A stretch of 64,000 bases of DNA from JBBQLG01 sp964251665 (GCA_964251665.1 CAXUKO010000008.1:1-64000), one strand, 5' to 3'; positions 8,060-17,442 are shown, numbered from the stretch's first letter. Numbers and translations are program-made. The notes: generated by a model not told the origin, from the letters alone.

Positions 8060-11000
8060 CCGTCCCCCATCGTTTGACAGACAGTCCGGTTTTTTCGGGT
8101 ACCGGAAGCCCATTCTGGCCATCCTGATCCTTCTGCTGACGGGTGGTTTTTTTGCCTACCGCAGCATTCAGGTGTCGCTATTTCCCGAGCGCACTTTTCC
8201 TAAAATCAAAATCATTGCCGATAGTGGTGAGCAACCCGTCGAGTTGATGATGGTGGCCATTACGCAGCCATTAGAAAACGTGGTGAATCAAGTGGAGGGC
8301 GTGGAGATGGTTCGCAGCACCACCAGCCGTGGCAGTTGTGAGTTGTCGATTTACCTCAACTGGTCGGTGGATATGGACGTGTCGGTGCAACGCGTTAACG
8401 CCCGCATCAGCCAGATTCAGAATACCCTGCTGCCCAACACGACGCTGTCGGTGGAGAAAATGTCACCGTCGATTCTGCCGGTGATGGACTTTACCTTAGC
8501 CTCGAGAAGCCGGGACCTGATCGAGCTGCGTAAACTGGCCCAGTACACCATCCGGCCCTACCTGAACCGGGTGCCGGGCGTGGCCAACGTGCAGGTGATG
8601 GGCGGGCGTACCAAAGAATACTGGATCGTGCTGCAACCCGGCAAACTGGCCAGTCTCAATGTAACGCCGGCGGCCGTAAGTGCGGCCCTGGCGGCCACAA
8701 ACTTCATCCAGGCCGACGGGTTAGCTTCCGACTACCACCGGCTTTATCTGACCCTCACCGATGCCACCGTCCACTCAAAAGAAGAGGTCGAAAATGTGGT
8801 GGTGCGCAGCGACGGGCAGCGGGTGCTACGACTGGCCGATGTCGCTACGGTTGAACTGCATGAGCAGCAGGAGTACACTAAAATCGAAGCGAACGGCAAC
8901 GAGTCGGTACTGGTCAACGTGGTCAAACAGCCCTCGGCCAATCTGATTACGCTCAGCAACGGCGTAGCTCAGAAGGTAAACGAACTCAAAAATCTGCTAC
9001 CCGCCGACGTGACCTTATCGCCCACCTACGTGCAGGCTGACTTCGTGAGCGATGCCGTCAAAAGCGTGACCGACAGCATTCTGATTGGGCTGGTGCTGGC
9101 CATCATCGTGACCAGTCTGTTTCTGCGCTCACTCAAGGCCAGTGCGGTTATTCTGTTGATTATTCCCGTCATTCTGGCTGCCTCGATGCTGGTACTGTAC
9201 GCCATCGGCTATACGCTCGACATCATGACACTCGGTGGGATTGCCGCTGCCATTGGCCTGATTATCGATGATGCCGTGGTGATTATCGAGCAGATTCACT
9301 CCGAGGAGGAAGAAAACGGCGGGCAGTCGGACCCGCAGACTATCCGAAAGGCGATTGCCTACCTGTTGCCGGCCATGATCGGTTCGTCGCTGAGTACCAT
9401 CGTTATTTTCATTCCGTTTTCGCTGATGAGTGGCGTCGCCGGGGCATTTTTCAAGGTGCTGGCGACCACGATGGTCATTACGCTGGTCTGTTCGTTTCTG
9501 CTGACGTGGCTGGGCCTGCCGGTGCTGTACAGTCTGTTCAGCGGTCCGAAAAAGAAACAGGCCGACCACGCCACGCATCCCGCCGTGGGTCGCTGGCTGG
9601 CTGTATTCATCCACCGGCCGCTGCTGGCGCTGGTCCTGTCAGTGGGCATGGCGGCAGCGGTAGGATTAATTTACAGCCGCCTGGAAACGGGCTTTTTACC
9701 CGAAATGGACGAAGGGTCCATCGTGCTTGACTACCATTCCGCCCCCGGCACCTCGCTCGATGCGACCAACGCCATGCTCAATGAGGTGGACAAACTGGTC
9801 GGGACGATCCCCGAAGTGGGCGCGTTCTCGCGCCGGACGGGGGCACAGATGGGCTTTTTCATCACCGAACCCAATGGAGGGGACTACCTGATTTCGCTTA
9901 AAAAAGACCGGTCCCGCTCCACCAATGCCGTAATCGACGACCTGCGGGGTAAAATTGAAACAACGCAGCCCGCCCTGGTGGTCGATTTTGGGCAGGTGCT
10001 GGGCGATATGCTGGGCGATCTGATGAGCGAGCCTAACCCCGTGGAAGTAAAAGTTTTTGGAAATAACCCCGCCGAACTGCGCCCGCTGGCCGATAAAATC
10101 AGCGCTATCGTCGCGAAGGTGGCCGGTACGGCCGACGTTTTTAACGGCATCACCATTGCCGGGCCGTCGGTGGTGTTTAAACCCAATGCCACCGCACTAC
10201 TGCAATACGGCCTGACGCCCCTCGACCTGCAAAGCCAGCTTACGACGCGGCTGCGGGGCAACGAAGTCGGTACTATTCTGGAGAATTCCCAGTTCATTCT
10301 CATGCGGCTCAAATACCCCGACGCGGGTAGTGACCTCCGGACCCTGGCGGAGAGTCCGATCTTCACCGCCGACGGGCGCAGTCGTCAGTTGTCGGAATTT
10401 GCCAGCGTGCAGGTTGATTCAGGCTCGGCCGAAATTCAGCGGGAGAACCTGCAGCCGATGGTCGCCATCACCGCCAGTTTATCGGGTCGCGATCTGGGCA
10501 GTGTGATCCGTGAGATTCAGCAGCAGGTGGATAGCCAGGTCACCCTGGCGTCAGGGCAACACATCGAATACGGCGGAGCTTATGCCCAGCAACAGCAATC
10601 GTTTCGCGAGCTACTCACGATTCTGTTGTCGGCGTCGCTGCTGGTATTTGTGGTGCTGCTCTTTCTCTTTCGGGACTGGAAAGCCGCCGGGCTCATCCTG
10701 TTCATCTCGGTACTGGGTGTGTCGGGCTCGTTCATTGCCCTGTTTATCACCAACACTCCGCTGAACGTTGGCAGCTATACGGGTATCATCATGATTGTGG
10801 GCATCATCGCTGAAAACGCCATTTTTACGTTTCAGCAATTCGCGATTCACCACCGGACGGCGCCGGTTGCCGAGTCGATTCAGTTTGCCATTTCGGCCCG
10901 CATCCGTCCGAAACTCATGACGGCGACCAGTGCCATCATGGCCTTGCTGCCGCTCGCGCTGGGCATTGGCACCGGGGCGCAACTGCATCAGCCGCTGGCC

Positions 11001-11090
11001 ATTGCCGTGATCGGAGGATTCTGTGCCGCCTTGCCGTTGCTCTTGCTGATCTTTCCGGGCTTGTTGCGGCTGGCATATACGGACAGGTAG
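8049..11090 (+). CDS. Efflux RND transporter permease (AcrB/CzcA superfamily)
   Basis: The 1013-residue inner membrane pump has the full two-fold repeated RND layout. An N-terminal helix (PILAILILLLTGGFFAYRSIQVSLFPE) is followed by a periplasmic porter domain, six helices with the acidic pair GLIIDDAVVIIEQ in TM4 (near nucleotide 9260), a second helix-porter unit starting FIHRPLLALVLSVGMA with LETGFLPEMDEGS, and the closing helices with GIIAENAIFTFQQFA. The conserved acidic residues of TM4 show a proton-driven antiporter. MDEGS after the second TM1 is often seen in the HME and HAE2-like subgroups. It ends the operon and is followed by a hairpin terminator. Confidence 0.93.
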   Translation: MAADRPPSFDRQSGFFGYRKPILAILILLLTGGFFAYRSIQVSLFPERTFPKIKIIADSGEQPVELMMVAITQPLENVVNQVEGVEMVRSTTSRGSCELSIYLNWSVDMDVSVQRVNARISQIQNTLLPNTTLSVEKMSPSILPVMDFTLASRSRDLIELRKLAQYTIRPYLNRVPGVANVQVMGGRTKEYWIVLQPGKLASLNVTPAAVSAALAATNFIQADGLASDYHRLYLTLTDATVHSKEEVENVVVRSDGQRVLRLADVATVELHEQQEYTKIEANGNESVLVNVVKQPSANLITLSNGVAQKVNELKNLLPADVTLSPTYVQADFVSDAVKSVTDSILIGLVLAIIVTSLFLRSLKASAVILLIIPVILAASMLVLYAIGYTLDIMTLGGIAAAIGLIIDDAVVIIEQIHSEEEENGGQSDPQTIRKAIAYLLPAMIGSSLSTIVIFIPFSLMSGVAGAFFKVLATTMVITLVCSFLLTWLGLPVLYSLFSGPKKKQADHATHPAVGRWLAVFIHRPLLALVLSVGMAAAVGLIYSRLETGFLPEMDEGSIVLDYHSAPGTSLDATNAMLNEVDKLVGTIPEVGAFSRRTGAQMGFFITEPNGGDYLISLKKDRSRSTNAVIDDLRGKIETTQPALVVDFGQVLGDMLGDLMSEPNPVEVKVFGNNPAELRPLADKISAIVAKVAGTADVFNGITIAGPSVVFKPNATALLQYGLTPLDLQSQLTTRLRGNEVGTILENSQFILMRLKYPDAGSDLRTLAESPIFTADGRSRQLSEFASVQVDSGSAEIQRENLQPMVAITASLSGRDLGSVIREIQQQVDSQVTLASGQHIEYGGAYAQQQQSFRELLTILLSASLLVFVVLLFLFRDWKAAGLILFISVLGVSGSFIALFITNTPLNVGSYTGIIMIVGIIAENAIFTFQQFAIHHRTAPVAESIQFAISARIRPKLMTATSAIMALLPLALGIGTGAQLHQPLAIAVIGGFCAALPLLLLIFPGLLRLAYTDR

Positions 11091-11105
11091 GGCACTCTAC
11101 CTTAG

Positions 11106-11125
11106 TCACCTTTACAGGTGATTTT
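11106..11125 (+). terminator. Rho-independent terminator of the RND operon
   Basis: TCACCT-TTAC-AGGTGA forms a 6-bp stem with a 4-base loop, followed at once by TTTT. It begins 16 bp after the pump stop codon and is oriented to end the efflux operon transcript. Confidence 0.6.
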
Positions 11126-11847
11126 GACTGTGCTTTTTAATCAGTACGGCGATAATCACTATTTCTCATTAGTTGCTTTCAGTCAATGGCTTACTTCTTA
11201 CGGCTCAGAAAAACCATTTATTAGCGAAGCTCATGAGTTACTAAACTGAACGGTTTTTCTGGTAGATGAAAAACCTGTTTAGGCTCATCGAGTACCGGGC
11301 ACAAAAATTACGTTGCCACTCTGGAACCGCAGTTATACCCTAAAAAGCAGGATGAGTAATGCAGACGCAGAAGCTATTTTATCCACATGGTTTTTGGCAT
11401 AGGAAGCTACGAATTTGGCTTGTTCACACCCAGATTTTCGCGGCTATACTCCCCGGGTGATCAGCCTGGCTAAGCTTTTCAATGACCGAGCCGCGTTCCG
11501 GTTCGCCTTTGCGGGTGGTTTCGTAATCCACTTCATTAGCACTGGTAAACCAGTTGGGGTTGAATTTGAGATCGTACCTCGCCTGGGTCTGCACACGGGC
11601 CCGGCAGCAGGTGGTCAGTAAAAACAATAGCGGGGCAACCAGGCAGCTGGTTCGTGAGCGGTCAGATAGCTAACGGGTAGGGGTTTCTGCGTCAGCTAAT
11701 TCGTGAAACAACAGGATAGTTATTATCTACGCGTAAACAGGACTCCAGCAAGCATTAATTATTGCATTCTGCGTTAAGTAGGCACCAGAGTCAGTTGTTA
11801 TTGCCGCCCCGATACCAGTCTAACCCGGACACGAGACAAACCTTTTT
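11126..11847. other. Long intergenic stretch with a possible gene fragment
   Basis: These 720 bp separate the efflux operon from the AraC regulator. A minus-strand frame at 11424-11627 (67 codons) has plausible coding character: a hydrophobic start (APLLFLLTTCCRAR) resembling a signal peptide, then RYDLKFNPNWFTSANEVDYETT. It has no recognised family and no convincing start, so it may be a gene remnant. The remainder is AT-richer and holds no gene I can support. The AraC promoter should be within the last 100 bp. Confidence 0.35.
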
Positions 11848-12744
11848 ATGCAGCGCATCACTCAGTATGACGGTTTATACGGCGAAGCCAGAACCGAACC
11901 GTTAACCAGCGGTCCGGTCAGTGAGTACTTGTTTTCGGAACTCCTTGAAACGCGGAGCCGTACCTTCAACTGGGTCATTCAGCCGCATACCCACGCCCGT
12001 TTGTTTCAGCTATTTTTTCTGGCAACGGGGGAGGTCGAACTTTCGGAAACCGCCCAGAAGCGGCAACTGACGGCCCCGGTGTTGCTCCTGATTCCGCCTA
12101 CCGTTCCACACGGACTAATTTACATGCCAGATACTACGGGGCGTATCCTGACCCTGTCGGATGTGCTAATCAGCGAGATCTTTCCCACTACCTCGGCGAT
12201 TGCGCCCATGCTGGAGTCGGTGCAGTGCATTCAAACGTTTGAAGAGCCTTATCCAGCCACGGCAATCGATCAGTTGATTGGCCAGATTGACGAAGAACTG
12301 TTCAGTGACCAGCCCGAAAAGCGCACGATGCTGCGGTTGAATGTGCAACGGCTACTGATCGTATTTTACCGGCTCTGGCGGCAGCACGAAACGGCGCAAC
12401 AAGTAGGTGATAGTCGTAATGCCCAGTATTTTCGGAAGTTCCAGCAGCGGGTCCGGCAAGTGGGTACCACGCAGGATATCAGTCAACTGGCCGACGACCT
12501 GGCCATTACGCCTGTTCATCTCAACCGCATCTGCCGGTCGGTGGCGGGCAAATCGGCCAGTCAGTTAGTGCAGGCTCACGTGCTGGATGAAGCCCGAAAG
12601 TATCTGATCTACACGACGTATTCAGTTTCGGAAATTGCTTACCTGCTGCACTTCGACTACCCTACTTATTTCGCCAGGTTTTTCCGCAAGCACACTGGCC
12701 AGTCGCCGACGGAGTTTCGACAGGGATTGGGCAGGTCATCGTAG
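11848..12744 (+). CDS. AraC family transcriptional regulator
   Basis: The 298-residue protein has an N-terminal cupin-like sensor (about 25-125; QPHTHARLFQLFFLATGEVELSE) and a C-terminal AraC double helix-turn-helix (about 200-295). The second half carries the signature SVSEIAYLLHFDYPTYFARFFRKHTGQSPTEFR. This arrangement is that of PobA-type regulators that respond to small aromatic or similar ligands. The target is unknown. The nearest candidate is the efflux operon upstream, but 750 bp and a terminator lie between them. It converges on the DUF3500 gene. Confidence 0.9.
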   Translation: MQRITQYDGLYGEARTEPLTSGPVSEYLFSELLETRSRTFNWVIQPHTHARLFQLFFLATGEVELSETAQKRQLTAPVLLLIPPTVPHGLIYMPDTTGRILTLSDVLISEIFPTTSAIAPMLESVQCIQTFEEPYPATAIDQLIGQIDEELFSDQPEKRTMLRLNVQRLLIVFYRLWRQHETAQQVGDSRNAQYFRKFQQRVRQVGTTQDISQLADDLAITPVHLNRICRSVAGKSASQLVQAHVLDEARKYLIYTTYSVSEIAYLLHFDYPTYFARFFRKHTGQSPTEFRQGLGRSS

Positions 12745-12807
12745 TGGCAGGTTGGTCTGTCGTTGCTTCGCTGCCCGGTATTGCACAGGGTGAACCCGCT
12801 CATCCTT

Positions 12808-13914
12808 TCAGTTGCCGCCATAATCGCTGGAGCGGTCGCGCCAGACCGAATGCGGATGGACCGTACCGGGGATGTCGCGGCTGTCCTGCCCCGAGTATTC
12901 GATCCAGACCCGGGGACCGTCGATGCGCACATAGTCGCCCGGCTGACTCATGGTGCCGCTACCCGAAAAAGCGATGTACGTTTTGTTGAGGTCGTCGGTG
13001 TAACTGGCAAGTACCGACGCTACTGACGTGGGGTCGAGGTCATCGACGTATAACCGGATAGCCTGGAGCACCAGTTTCTTTTGGTCAGCACTTAATTCGC
13101 CCACGTTCAGCCCCTGGCGGGTGGCCGGAAACCGCCCGTCCTGACCGGGACCGAGCAGCACGTCGCGGAAAGAAGCCGACAGCCGGGCCGCGTCCTGCTG
13201 GGTATTTTTCAGGCTACCCAGCAGCTGGGCAAAAGCCGCACGCTCCTGCTCCATCGACTGGTGCGTGCGGCCATTGACCGTAACGGGAGCAATAGGTTCG
13301 ACGCCCCGGAAAGAAGGCGTTACGCCGGTCAGTTTCCCCCCGTTGTAGGTATTGGCGACCGCGAAGTGGTGCCCACCGAACTGTAACTCCCACAGGCCCG
13401 TCGCGCTGGGCGTACCCAGGTAAGCCAGGTAATAATTGCCGGCATTAAAGGTTTCAGTCTTGCTAATCCGCTTACCTAAATACTCGTCGGCGGCCAGATT
13501 GCCTTCCAGTTCATCGAAGCCCTCATTCGCTGCATGGCGGGACATGACTGCGGCCAGTAGCGCTTTCGCGGCTTTGAGTTGATCAGCAGTGAGTGATCCC
13601 AACCGGATGCCTACCCGCCGGGGGCGTTCCGCAAATTCGGGAAAGTTTGACCATTTGACCGCGTCGGTTTTCGAGTAGTCGCGTTGCACCGTAGCCCGTT
13701 GATCGGCAGACAGGGTAGCTTTGAAGGCATCGGCCAGACAAACAATCTGGTCGATACCCTTCATTGAACCGCAGTCGGCGGTTGGTGACGGGGAGGAATG
13801 CGTAGCTGGCCCGGCAATCGAAGCAAGCGAAAGCGTGTTGGCCGGGTGGGTACCGGTAAAAATTGTGGTTAGTACGAGTAGGCCAGCGCTGTAGGTAAGT
13901 CGTAGGTGTTTCAT
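12808..13914 (-). CDS. DUF3500 domain protein
   Basis: The 368-residue exported protein starts MKHLRLTYSAGLLVLTTIFTGTHPAN, a signal peptide. The rest is a DUF3500 domain: WSNFPEF..RRVGIRLGSL, NEGFDELEGNLAADEYLG, GNYYLAYLGTPSATGLWELQFGGHHFAV, then GVEP and near the C terminus VWIEYSGQ and HPHSVWRD..DYGGN. The function of the family is not established. The conserved GGHH, E and late HPHSVWRD residues suggest a metal or small-ligand site. A paralogue at 16267-17391 is full length and clearly diverged, and a HupE/UreJ gene lies between the two. Confidence 0.88.
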   Translation of the reverse strand: MKHLRLTYSAGLLVLTTIFTGTHPANTLSLASIAGPATHSSPSPTADCGSMKGIDQIVCLADAFKATLSADQRATVQRDYSKTDAVKWSNFPEFAERPRRVGIRLGSLTADQLKAAKALLAAVMSRHAANEGFDELEGNLAADEYLGKRISKTETFNAGNYYLAYLGTPSATGLWELQFGGHHFAVANTYNGGKLTGVTPSFRGVEPIAPVTVNGRTHQSMEQERAAFAQLLGSLKNTQQDAARLSASFRDVLLGPGQDGRFPATRQGLNVGELSADQKKLVLQAIRLYVDDLDPTSVASVLASYTDDLNKTYIAFSGSGTMSQPGDYVRIDGPRVWIEYSGQDSRDIPGTVHPHSVWRDRSSDYGGN

Positions 13915-14004
13915 TCGCTTTACGGGTTGTATGGGTTGAAATTTGTTTTGACCGATAGAAATTGCGGTCTGCTAAAAATCTAATTATAAAATAGATAAGT
14001 TGAT

Positions 14005-14436
14005 TTACCACCTTTTCCGTAAGCCGACAAACCCACCTACGATATTGGGCGGGAGTTGCCCCTGATCCATTGCCAGTGAAGCCGTCAACTGCGTTTTAAC
14101 GAGTTGTGGCAGTAGCCATTGAACGCTGGCCAGGGCGGATAACTGCCCGTAGGGAACGGGGTAGGGGTTAGAAAACGTACCGTAGTTCCGGCTGGCGTGG
14201 TGAGCAGTACAGTTCCGTACTGATTCCGCCCAGAGCCAGAACGGCTGCGTTTGTCCCGTGGCAACCCAGCTGCCCGTTTCTACCTGCGCCTGCCACCCGG
14301 CTTGGTTCGATGATTGAGCAAAGCCAGCCTGACTGATGAAACAGCCTAATCCGACGACCAGAAACACCTGTCTACGAAGCTGTCGTCTGGCAGGGAGTAA
14401 AATCGCCCAGCGTAACAAACCTGAATTTCTTTTCAC
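14005..14436 (-). pseudogene. Short exported fragment, possibly the N terminus of a Wzi-like outer membrane protein
   Basis: The 143-codon frame starts with a signal-like segment (RRQVFLVVGLGCFISQAGFAQ) and continues WQAQVETGSWVATGQTQPFWLWAESV, resembling the opening strands of capsule assembly Wzi-type beta-barrels (TQPFWL is typical there). It ends after about 95 mature residues with GGFVGLRKRW, far short of the roughly 450 residues of the family, and no continuation was found in the other frames before the DUF3500 start region. I read it as a truncated remnant. A short stand-alone protein cannot be excluded. Confidence 0.4.
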
Positions 14437-14544
14437 TTTGTTCCCTTTAGCGGTTACTCCGATTCTGAATTTGCCACACGAAAGCCTTGGTAAATAGACG
14501 GGTGTACTGCTTAACCGACTCGGGACGGTTTAGCTTTCAGGACT

Positions 14545-14817
14545 TCAGGTAGGTTGATGATCCCAGGAGGAGCGTCCGGCGTACTGATCGAGAAGTGGGC
14601 ATAATTCGCCTACGGTCAGCTTAGGAGTCAGCGACTCGTCGGGCAGCAACACGCCAAACCGGGTTTCCAGCACTACCACCGCTTCAGTAAATTCCCATTC
14701 GCTCAATCCTAACGTATCCTATAGTTGCTGGTAGGCGGCAAGCGACCGGCACGGAAGGGTGAACGTTCGGGTTAGATACTGCTGCAGGCAGTAAAAAGCA
14801 CTCTCGTACGTCGTCAT
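14545..14817 (-). pseudogene. Carrier-protein-like small gene with internal TAG, start coupled to the HupE stop
   Basis: The start ATG (14815-14817) overlaps the HupE/UreJ stop as ATGA, the classic translational coupling overlap. The frame reads MTTYESAFYCLQQYL..SLAAYQQL, then TAG at 14719-14721, then DTLGLSEWEFTEAVVVLETRFGV and LLPDESLTPKLTVGELCPLLDQY to a TGA at 14545. The part after the stop matches the helix II/III layout of acyl carrier proteins (LG.DS..xVEL..xLEexFgv.IpDe....TVgel). The Ser that would bear phosphopantetheine appears to be Glu, so it would not be a standard carrier. About 90 codons fits the ACP size. The TAG may be a nonsense mutation (from CAG or TGG) or a sequence error. 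Confidence 0.55.
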
Positions 14818-16256
14818 AAGTAAGGAAGTTGTTCGGTCGGGCCGCGTTCGGTCGGGCCGCGTTCGGTCGGGCCGGGTTGGGTCACGTCTGAACTGTCCTG
14901 ACGTGGCCCAACCTGCTTCATTCGCCACCAGCAAACGAGCGCGAACAGGGCCAGGCCTCCCAGCAGCCACCCGGCTTGCCGGGCCACCTGCTCAATGACC
15001 GCAGTAATGATATTTGGCTCACCGGATAGGCGTTCAATAACCCACGCCGTTGCCGCCACAGCCGAAAACACCGCTCCTGCCCGCCGTAAGCCACCGTAAT
15101 ACGGCTTCTGACTCAACAGAATGAGCCAGGGAATGACCAGAGCGATGATACCCACCTGCATGAGTTCGATGCCGAGGTTGAAACCCAGAATGCTCAGGGC
15201 CATCGGGACGGTGTCGAGATGCAGGTTCGTGAGTGTTCCGGCGAAGGCGAGACCATGCACCAGCCCGAAGCCAGCGGCCACCACCGCTTCCCGGCCCGGA
15301 AACAAAGGTCGAATGGCGTGAACCGCCGATACCAGAATAGACAGGGCAATAAGCACTTCGACGGGTTGGCCGGGCAACCGAACCCAGCCTAAAGCCCCCA
15401 CCAGCAGGGTGAGCGAATGGCCGAGGGTAAACGCCGTAACGATTAGGAGTATCCGCCTGAGACTGTACCGAACCCCGCCAAACCGGCTCCATCTGAATCG
15501 CCGGTCTGACCCGCCAGTGACCAGTAGCGGAGCGGGCAGCAGGAGCGCCAGCAGAAACAGCAGATGGTCCGTGCCTTGGGCAATATGCTGTATACCAAGT
15601 TGCACCATTGCCCAAAAAACCGCCCAGGCACTTCCCGTTTCCAGGCTAACCTGTAGGGGCGGTATCCGGTTGTTGACAATATCCAGTTCAATAACGCCCA
15701 CCTGCGCCGGAGATTCATCGGCAACCTGACCGCGTTCCCAGTCCTGCCGAACCGATACTAATATTTTATGCGTCACCACCTGATGCAGAACCGCGTCATA
15801 CCGAAAAATAAATCGCCGTACGGCCTCGCCCGGCTGAATTGCCTCCGGCGAGTCGGGGGGCACCATGCGAATTTGCGCCGATAGCTCCCGATACATACCG
15901 TTGATCGGGTTCCGGGTTTCATGCACGGAAAGTGCGCCCACCGATACGGTCCAATCCTGTCCGTCGAGGGTTTGGGGGCGAATGTGTCTCATCAGATAGC
16001 CCCGCAATTGGGGACCGAGCCGAGCCACCAAACTGCTGGCTGAATCGTTGACCGCATGACCCCAGGCCGCCTGTAATTCACTCAGCGGAATTTGCACGTC
16101 AGCGTCAATCCGGTCGCGGTGAATCGTGAGCAGCACGACCGAATTGGGCATGGGGTGCGCCACCGATCTGCCTGGCAGCAGGGTAGCCATAAGGCTCATC
16201 AGAAAAATCATCAGCCATCCGGGAGGATAGCTGATGATACGAGGCCGTTGCTTCAT
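14814..16256 (-). CDS. HupE/UreJ family membrane protein
   Basis: I start it at 16256 (MKQRPRIISYPPGW), 10 bp after the stop of the upstream DUF3500 gene. The long in-frame extension upstream lies inside that gene and is not real. The 480-residue protein has a signal peptide ending RSVA-HPMPNS, an extracytoplasmic domain of about 220 residues, then six or seven helices of the HupE/UreJ_2 type opening with VQLGIQHIAQGTDHLLFLLALLL, whose H-x-x-x-G-x-D-H residues suggest a metal path. Relatives are linked to nickel or cobalt handling, but this extended form has no proven substrate. The C-terminal tail is a triple GPTER repeat. Confidence 0.85.
   Translation of the reverse strand: MKQRPRIISYPPGWLMIFLMSLMATLLPGRSVAHPMPNSVVLLTIHRDRIDADVQIPLSELQAAWGHAVNDSASSLVARLGPQLRGYLMRHIRPQTLDGQDWTVSVGALSVHETRNPINGMYRELSAQIRMVPPDSPEAIQPGEAVRRFIFRYDAVLHQVVTHKILVSVRQDWERGQVADESPAQVGVIELDIVNNRIPPLQVSLETGSAWAVFWAMVQLGIQHIAQGTDHLLFLLALLLPAPLLVTGGSDRRFRWSRFGGVRYSLRRILLIVTAFTLGHSLTLLVGALGWVRLPGQPVEVLIALSILVSAVHAIRPLFPGREAVVAAGFGLVHGLAFAGTLTNLHLDTVPMALSILGFNLGIELMQVGIIALVIPWLILLSQKPYYGGLRRAGAVFSAVAATAWVIERLSGEPNIITAVIEQVARQAGWLLGGLALFALVCWWRMKQVGPRQDSSDVTQPGPTERGPTERGPTEQLPYL
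14831..14875. repeat. Three tandem copies of a 15-bp unit inside the HupE 3' end
   Basis: GTTCGGTCGGGCCGC is repeated at 14831-14845, 14846-14860 and 14861-14875 (the last copy with one change). The unit is five codons long, so copy-number changes stay in frame and only lengthen or shorten the cytoplasmic GPTER tail. It lies about 15 bp before the overlapping stop/start of the next gene. Confidence 0.85.
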
Positions 16257-16266
16257 GAGCGGAGCG

Positions 16267-17391
16267 TTACTTAGTACCGCCATAGTCGCCGGTGTGATCG
16301 CGCCAAACCGAGTGCGGGTGAGGGGTACCCCGAATGATAATGCCTCCCTGATAGGAAAATTCAATCCACACACTCGGCCCGTCAATACGGACGTAGTCGT
16401 TCTGGGAGGCCACACTGGTTGTACCCGAATAAGCAATGTAGGTATTGGCCAATTCGGCAGTGTACTTAGCCAGTATTGTTGAGGCCGTCGCCGTGTTGGC
16501 ATCCAGATCATTGACATAAAGCTTGATGGCGTTCAACACCAGTGCTTGTTTATCGGCTGTTAGCGTACCAACGCGCAGACCCTGTTTGGTGGCTGGAAAC
16601 TGTCCGTCTTTACCGGGACCAAGCACCAGGTCCGTAAACGTGGCGGAGAGTTTAGCCGAAGTCTGCTCACTACTGCTTAGCCCCGTCAGCGCACTGGCGA
16701 ATACCAGCCGCTCCTGCTCGAAGGGCTGGTAGGTGCGATTGTTCGCCGTTACAGCAGCCGCTGGCTCGACACCCCGGAACGCTGGTGTCACACCTGTTAC
16801 CTGCCCTGCATTAAAGGTAAAGGGTTGGGTATAGTGGTGGCCGGTGAACAGGATTTCCCACAAGCCCGTGGTGCTGGGTGTGCCCAGAAACGATACATAA
16901 AAGTTACCGGCTCCGTAATCCGAACCACCCCCGACGGTCGATAAATAATCGTCGGCCACCAAATTGCCCAGCATCTCGTCGTAGCCTTCGTTTGTCGTGT
17001 TGAGGGCCAATACCGTTACCATCAGGTCCCGGAAAGCGGCCAGTTGTGTGTCGCTGAGCGAACCCAGCCTGATCCCGATTCGGGAAGAGAGGGCCGCCGG
17101 CAGGTTGGACCACCTTTGGGCGTTAGTTTTGCTGTAGGTGAGTTGCATAGTCGACACCTGGCTACTGCTCAGCGTCGCTTTAAAGGCTTCGGCCAGACAC
17201 ACCACGCTGGCTACCCCCGTTGATGAAGAGCAGGTTGTGTTCGCCGACGTAGTGGACGACAAGACCGCTGTAATGCTCGATGATGAGCCGGTTGTGGAAG
17301 GTGTTACGGTTGAGTCTCCACTGGACTTACAACTTAACAGAAGAACTATAGCAATCAGAAGACTGCCTGCCGTTTTACCCAGAGTAATCAT
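16267..17391 (-). CDS. DUF3500 lipoprotein, paralogue of the gene at 12808-13914
   Basis: The 374-residue protein starts with a lipoprotein signal (SLLIAIVLLLSCKSSGD, Cys about 21) and a Ser/Thr-rich linker, then a complete DUF3500 domain: YSKTNAQRWSNLPAALSSRIGIRLGSL, NEGYDEMLGNLVADDYLS, NFYVSFLGTPSTTGLWEILFTGHHYTQ, GVEPAAAV and the C-terminal WIEFSYQGG and HPHSVWRDHTGDYGG. It shares the layout of its paralogue but differs at many positions, so the duplication is old. Only 10 bp separate its stop from the HupE/UreJ start, so the two, with the carrier-like gene, form one operon. This points to a shared membrane or metal-related task (inference). Confidence 0.88.
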   Translation of the reverse strand: MITLGKTAGSLLIAIVLLLSCKSSGDSTVTPSTTGSSSSITAVLSSTTSANTTCSSSTGVASVVCLAEAFKATLSSSQVSTMQLTYSKTNAQRWSNLPAALSSRIGIRLGSLSDTQLAAFRDLMVTVLALNTTNEGYDEMLGNLVADDYLSTVGGGSDYGAGNFYVSFLGTPSTTGLWEILFTGHHYTQPFTFNAGQVTGVTPAFRGVEPAAAVTANNRTYQPFEQERLVFASALTGLSSSEQTSAKLSATFTDLVLGPGKDGQFPATKQGLRVGTLTADKQALVLNAIKLYVNDLDANTATASTILAKYTAELANTYIAYSGTTSVASQNDYVRIDGPSVWIEFSYQGGIIIRGTPHPHSVWRDHTGDYGGTK

Positions 17392-17419
17392 AAAGCAGAT
17401 GAAAAATTAATAAATATAA

Positions 17420-17442
17420 AACCCTATCAATTTTATAGGGTT
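17420..17442 (-). promoter_or_regulatory. Small stem-loop in the leader of the DUF3500-HupE operon
   Basis: AACCCTAT and ATAGGGTT (17420-17427 and 17435-17442) form an 8-bp stem with a 7-base AT-rich loop, 29 bp upstream of the ATG at 17391. It may be an operator or a leader hairpin. No T run or riboswitch-like structure surrounds it. Confidence 0.3.

Noticed and set aside
16257..16517. N-terminal extension of the HupE/UreJ frame
   Set aside because: It lies inside the upstream DUF3500 gene in another frame. The Met at 16256 is followed by a clear signal peptide.
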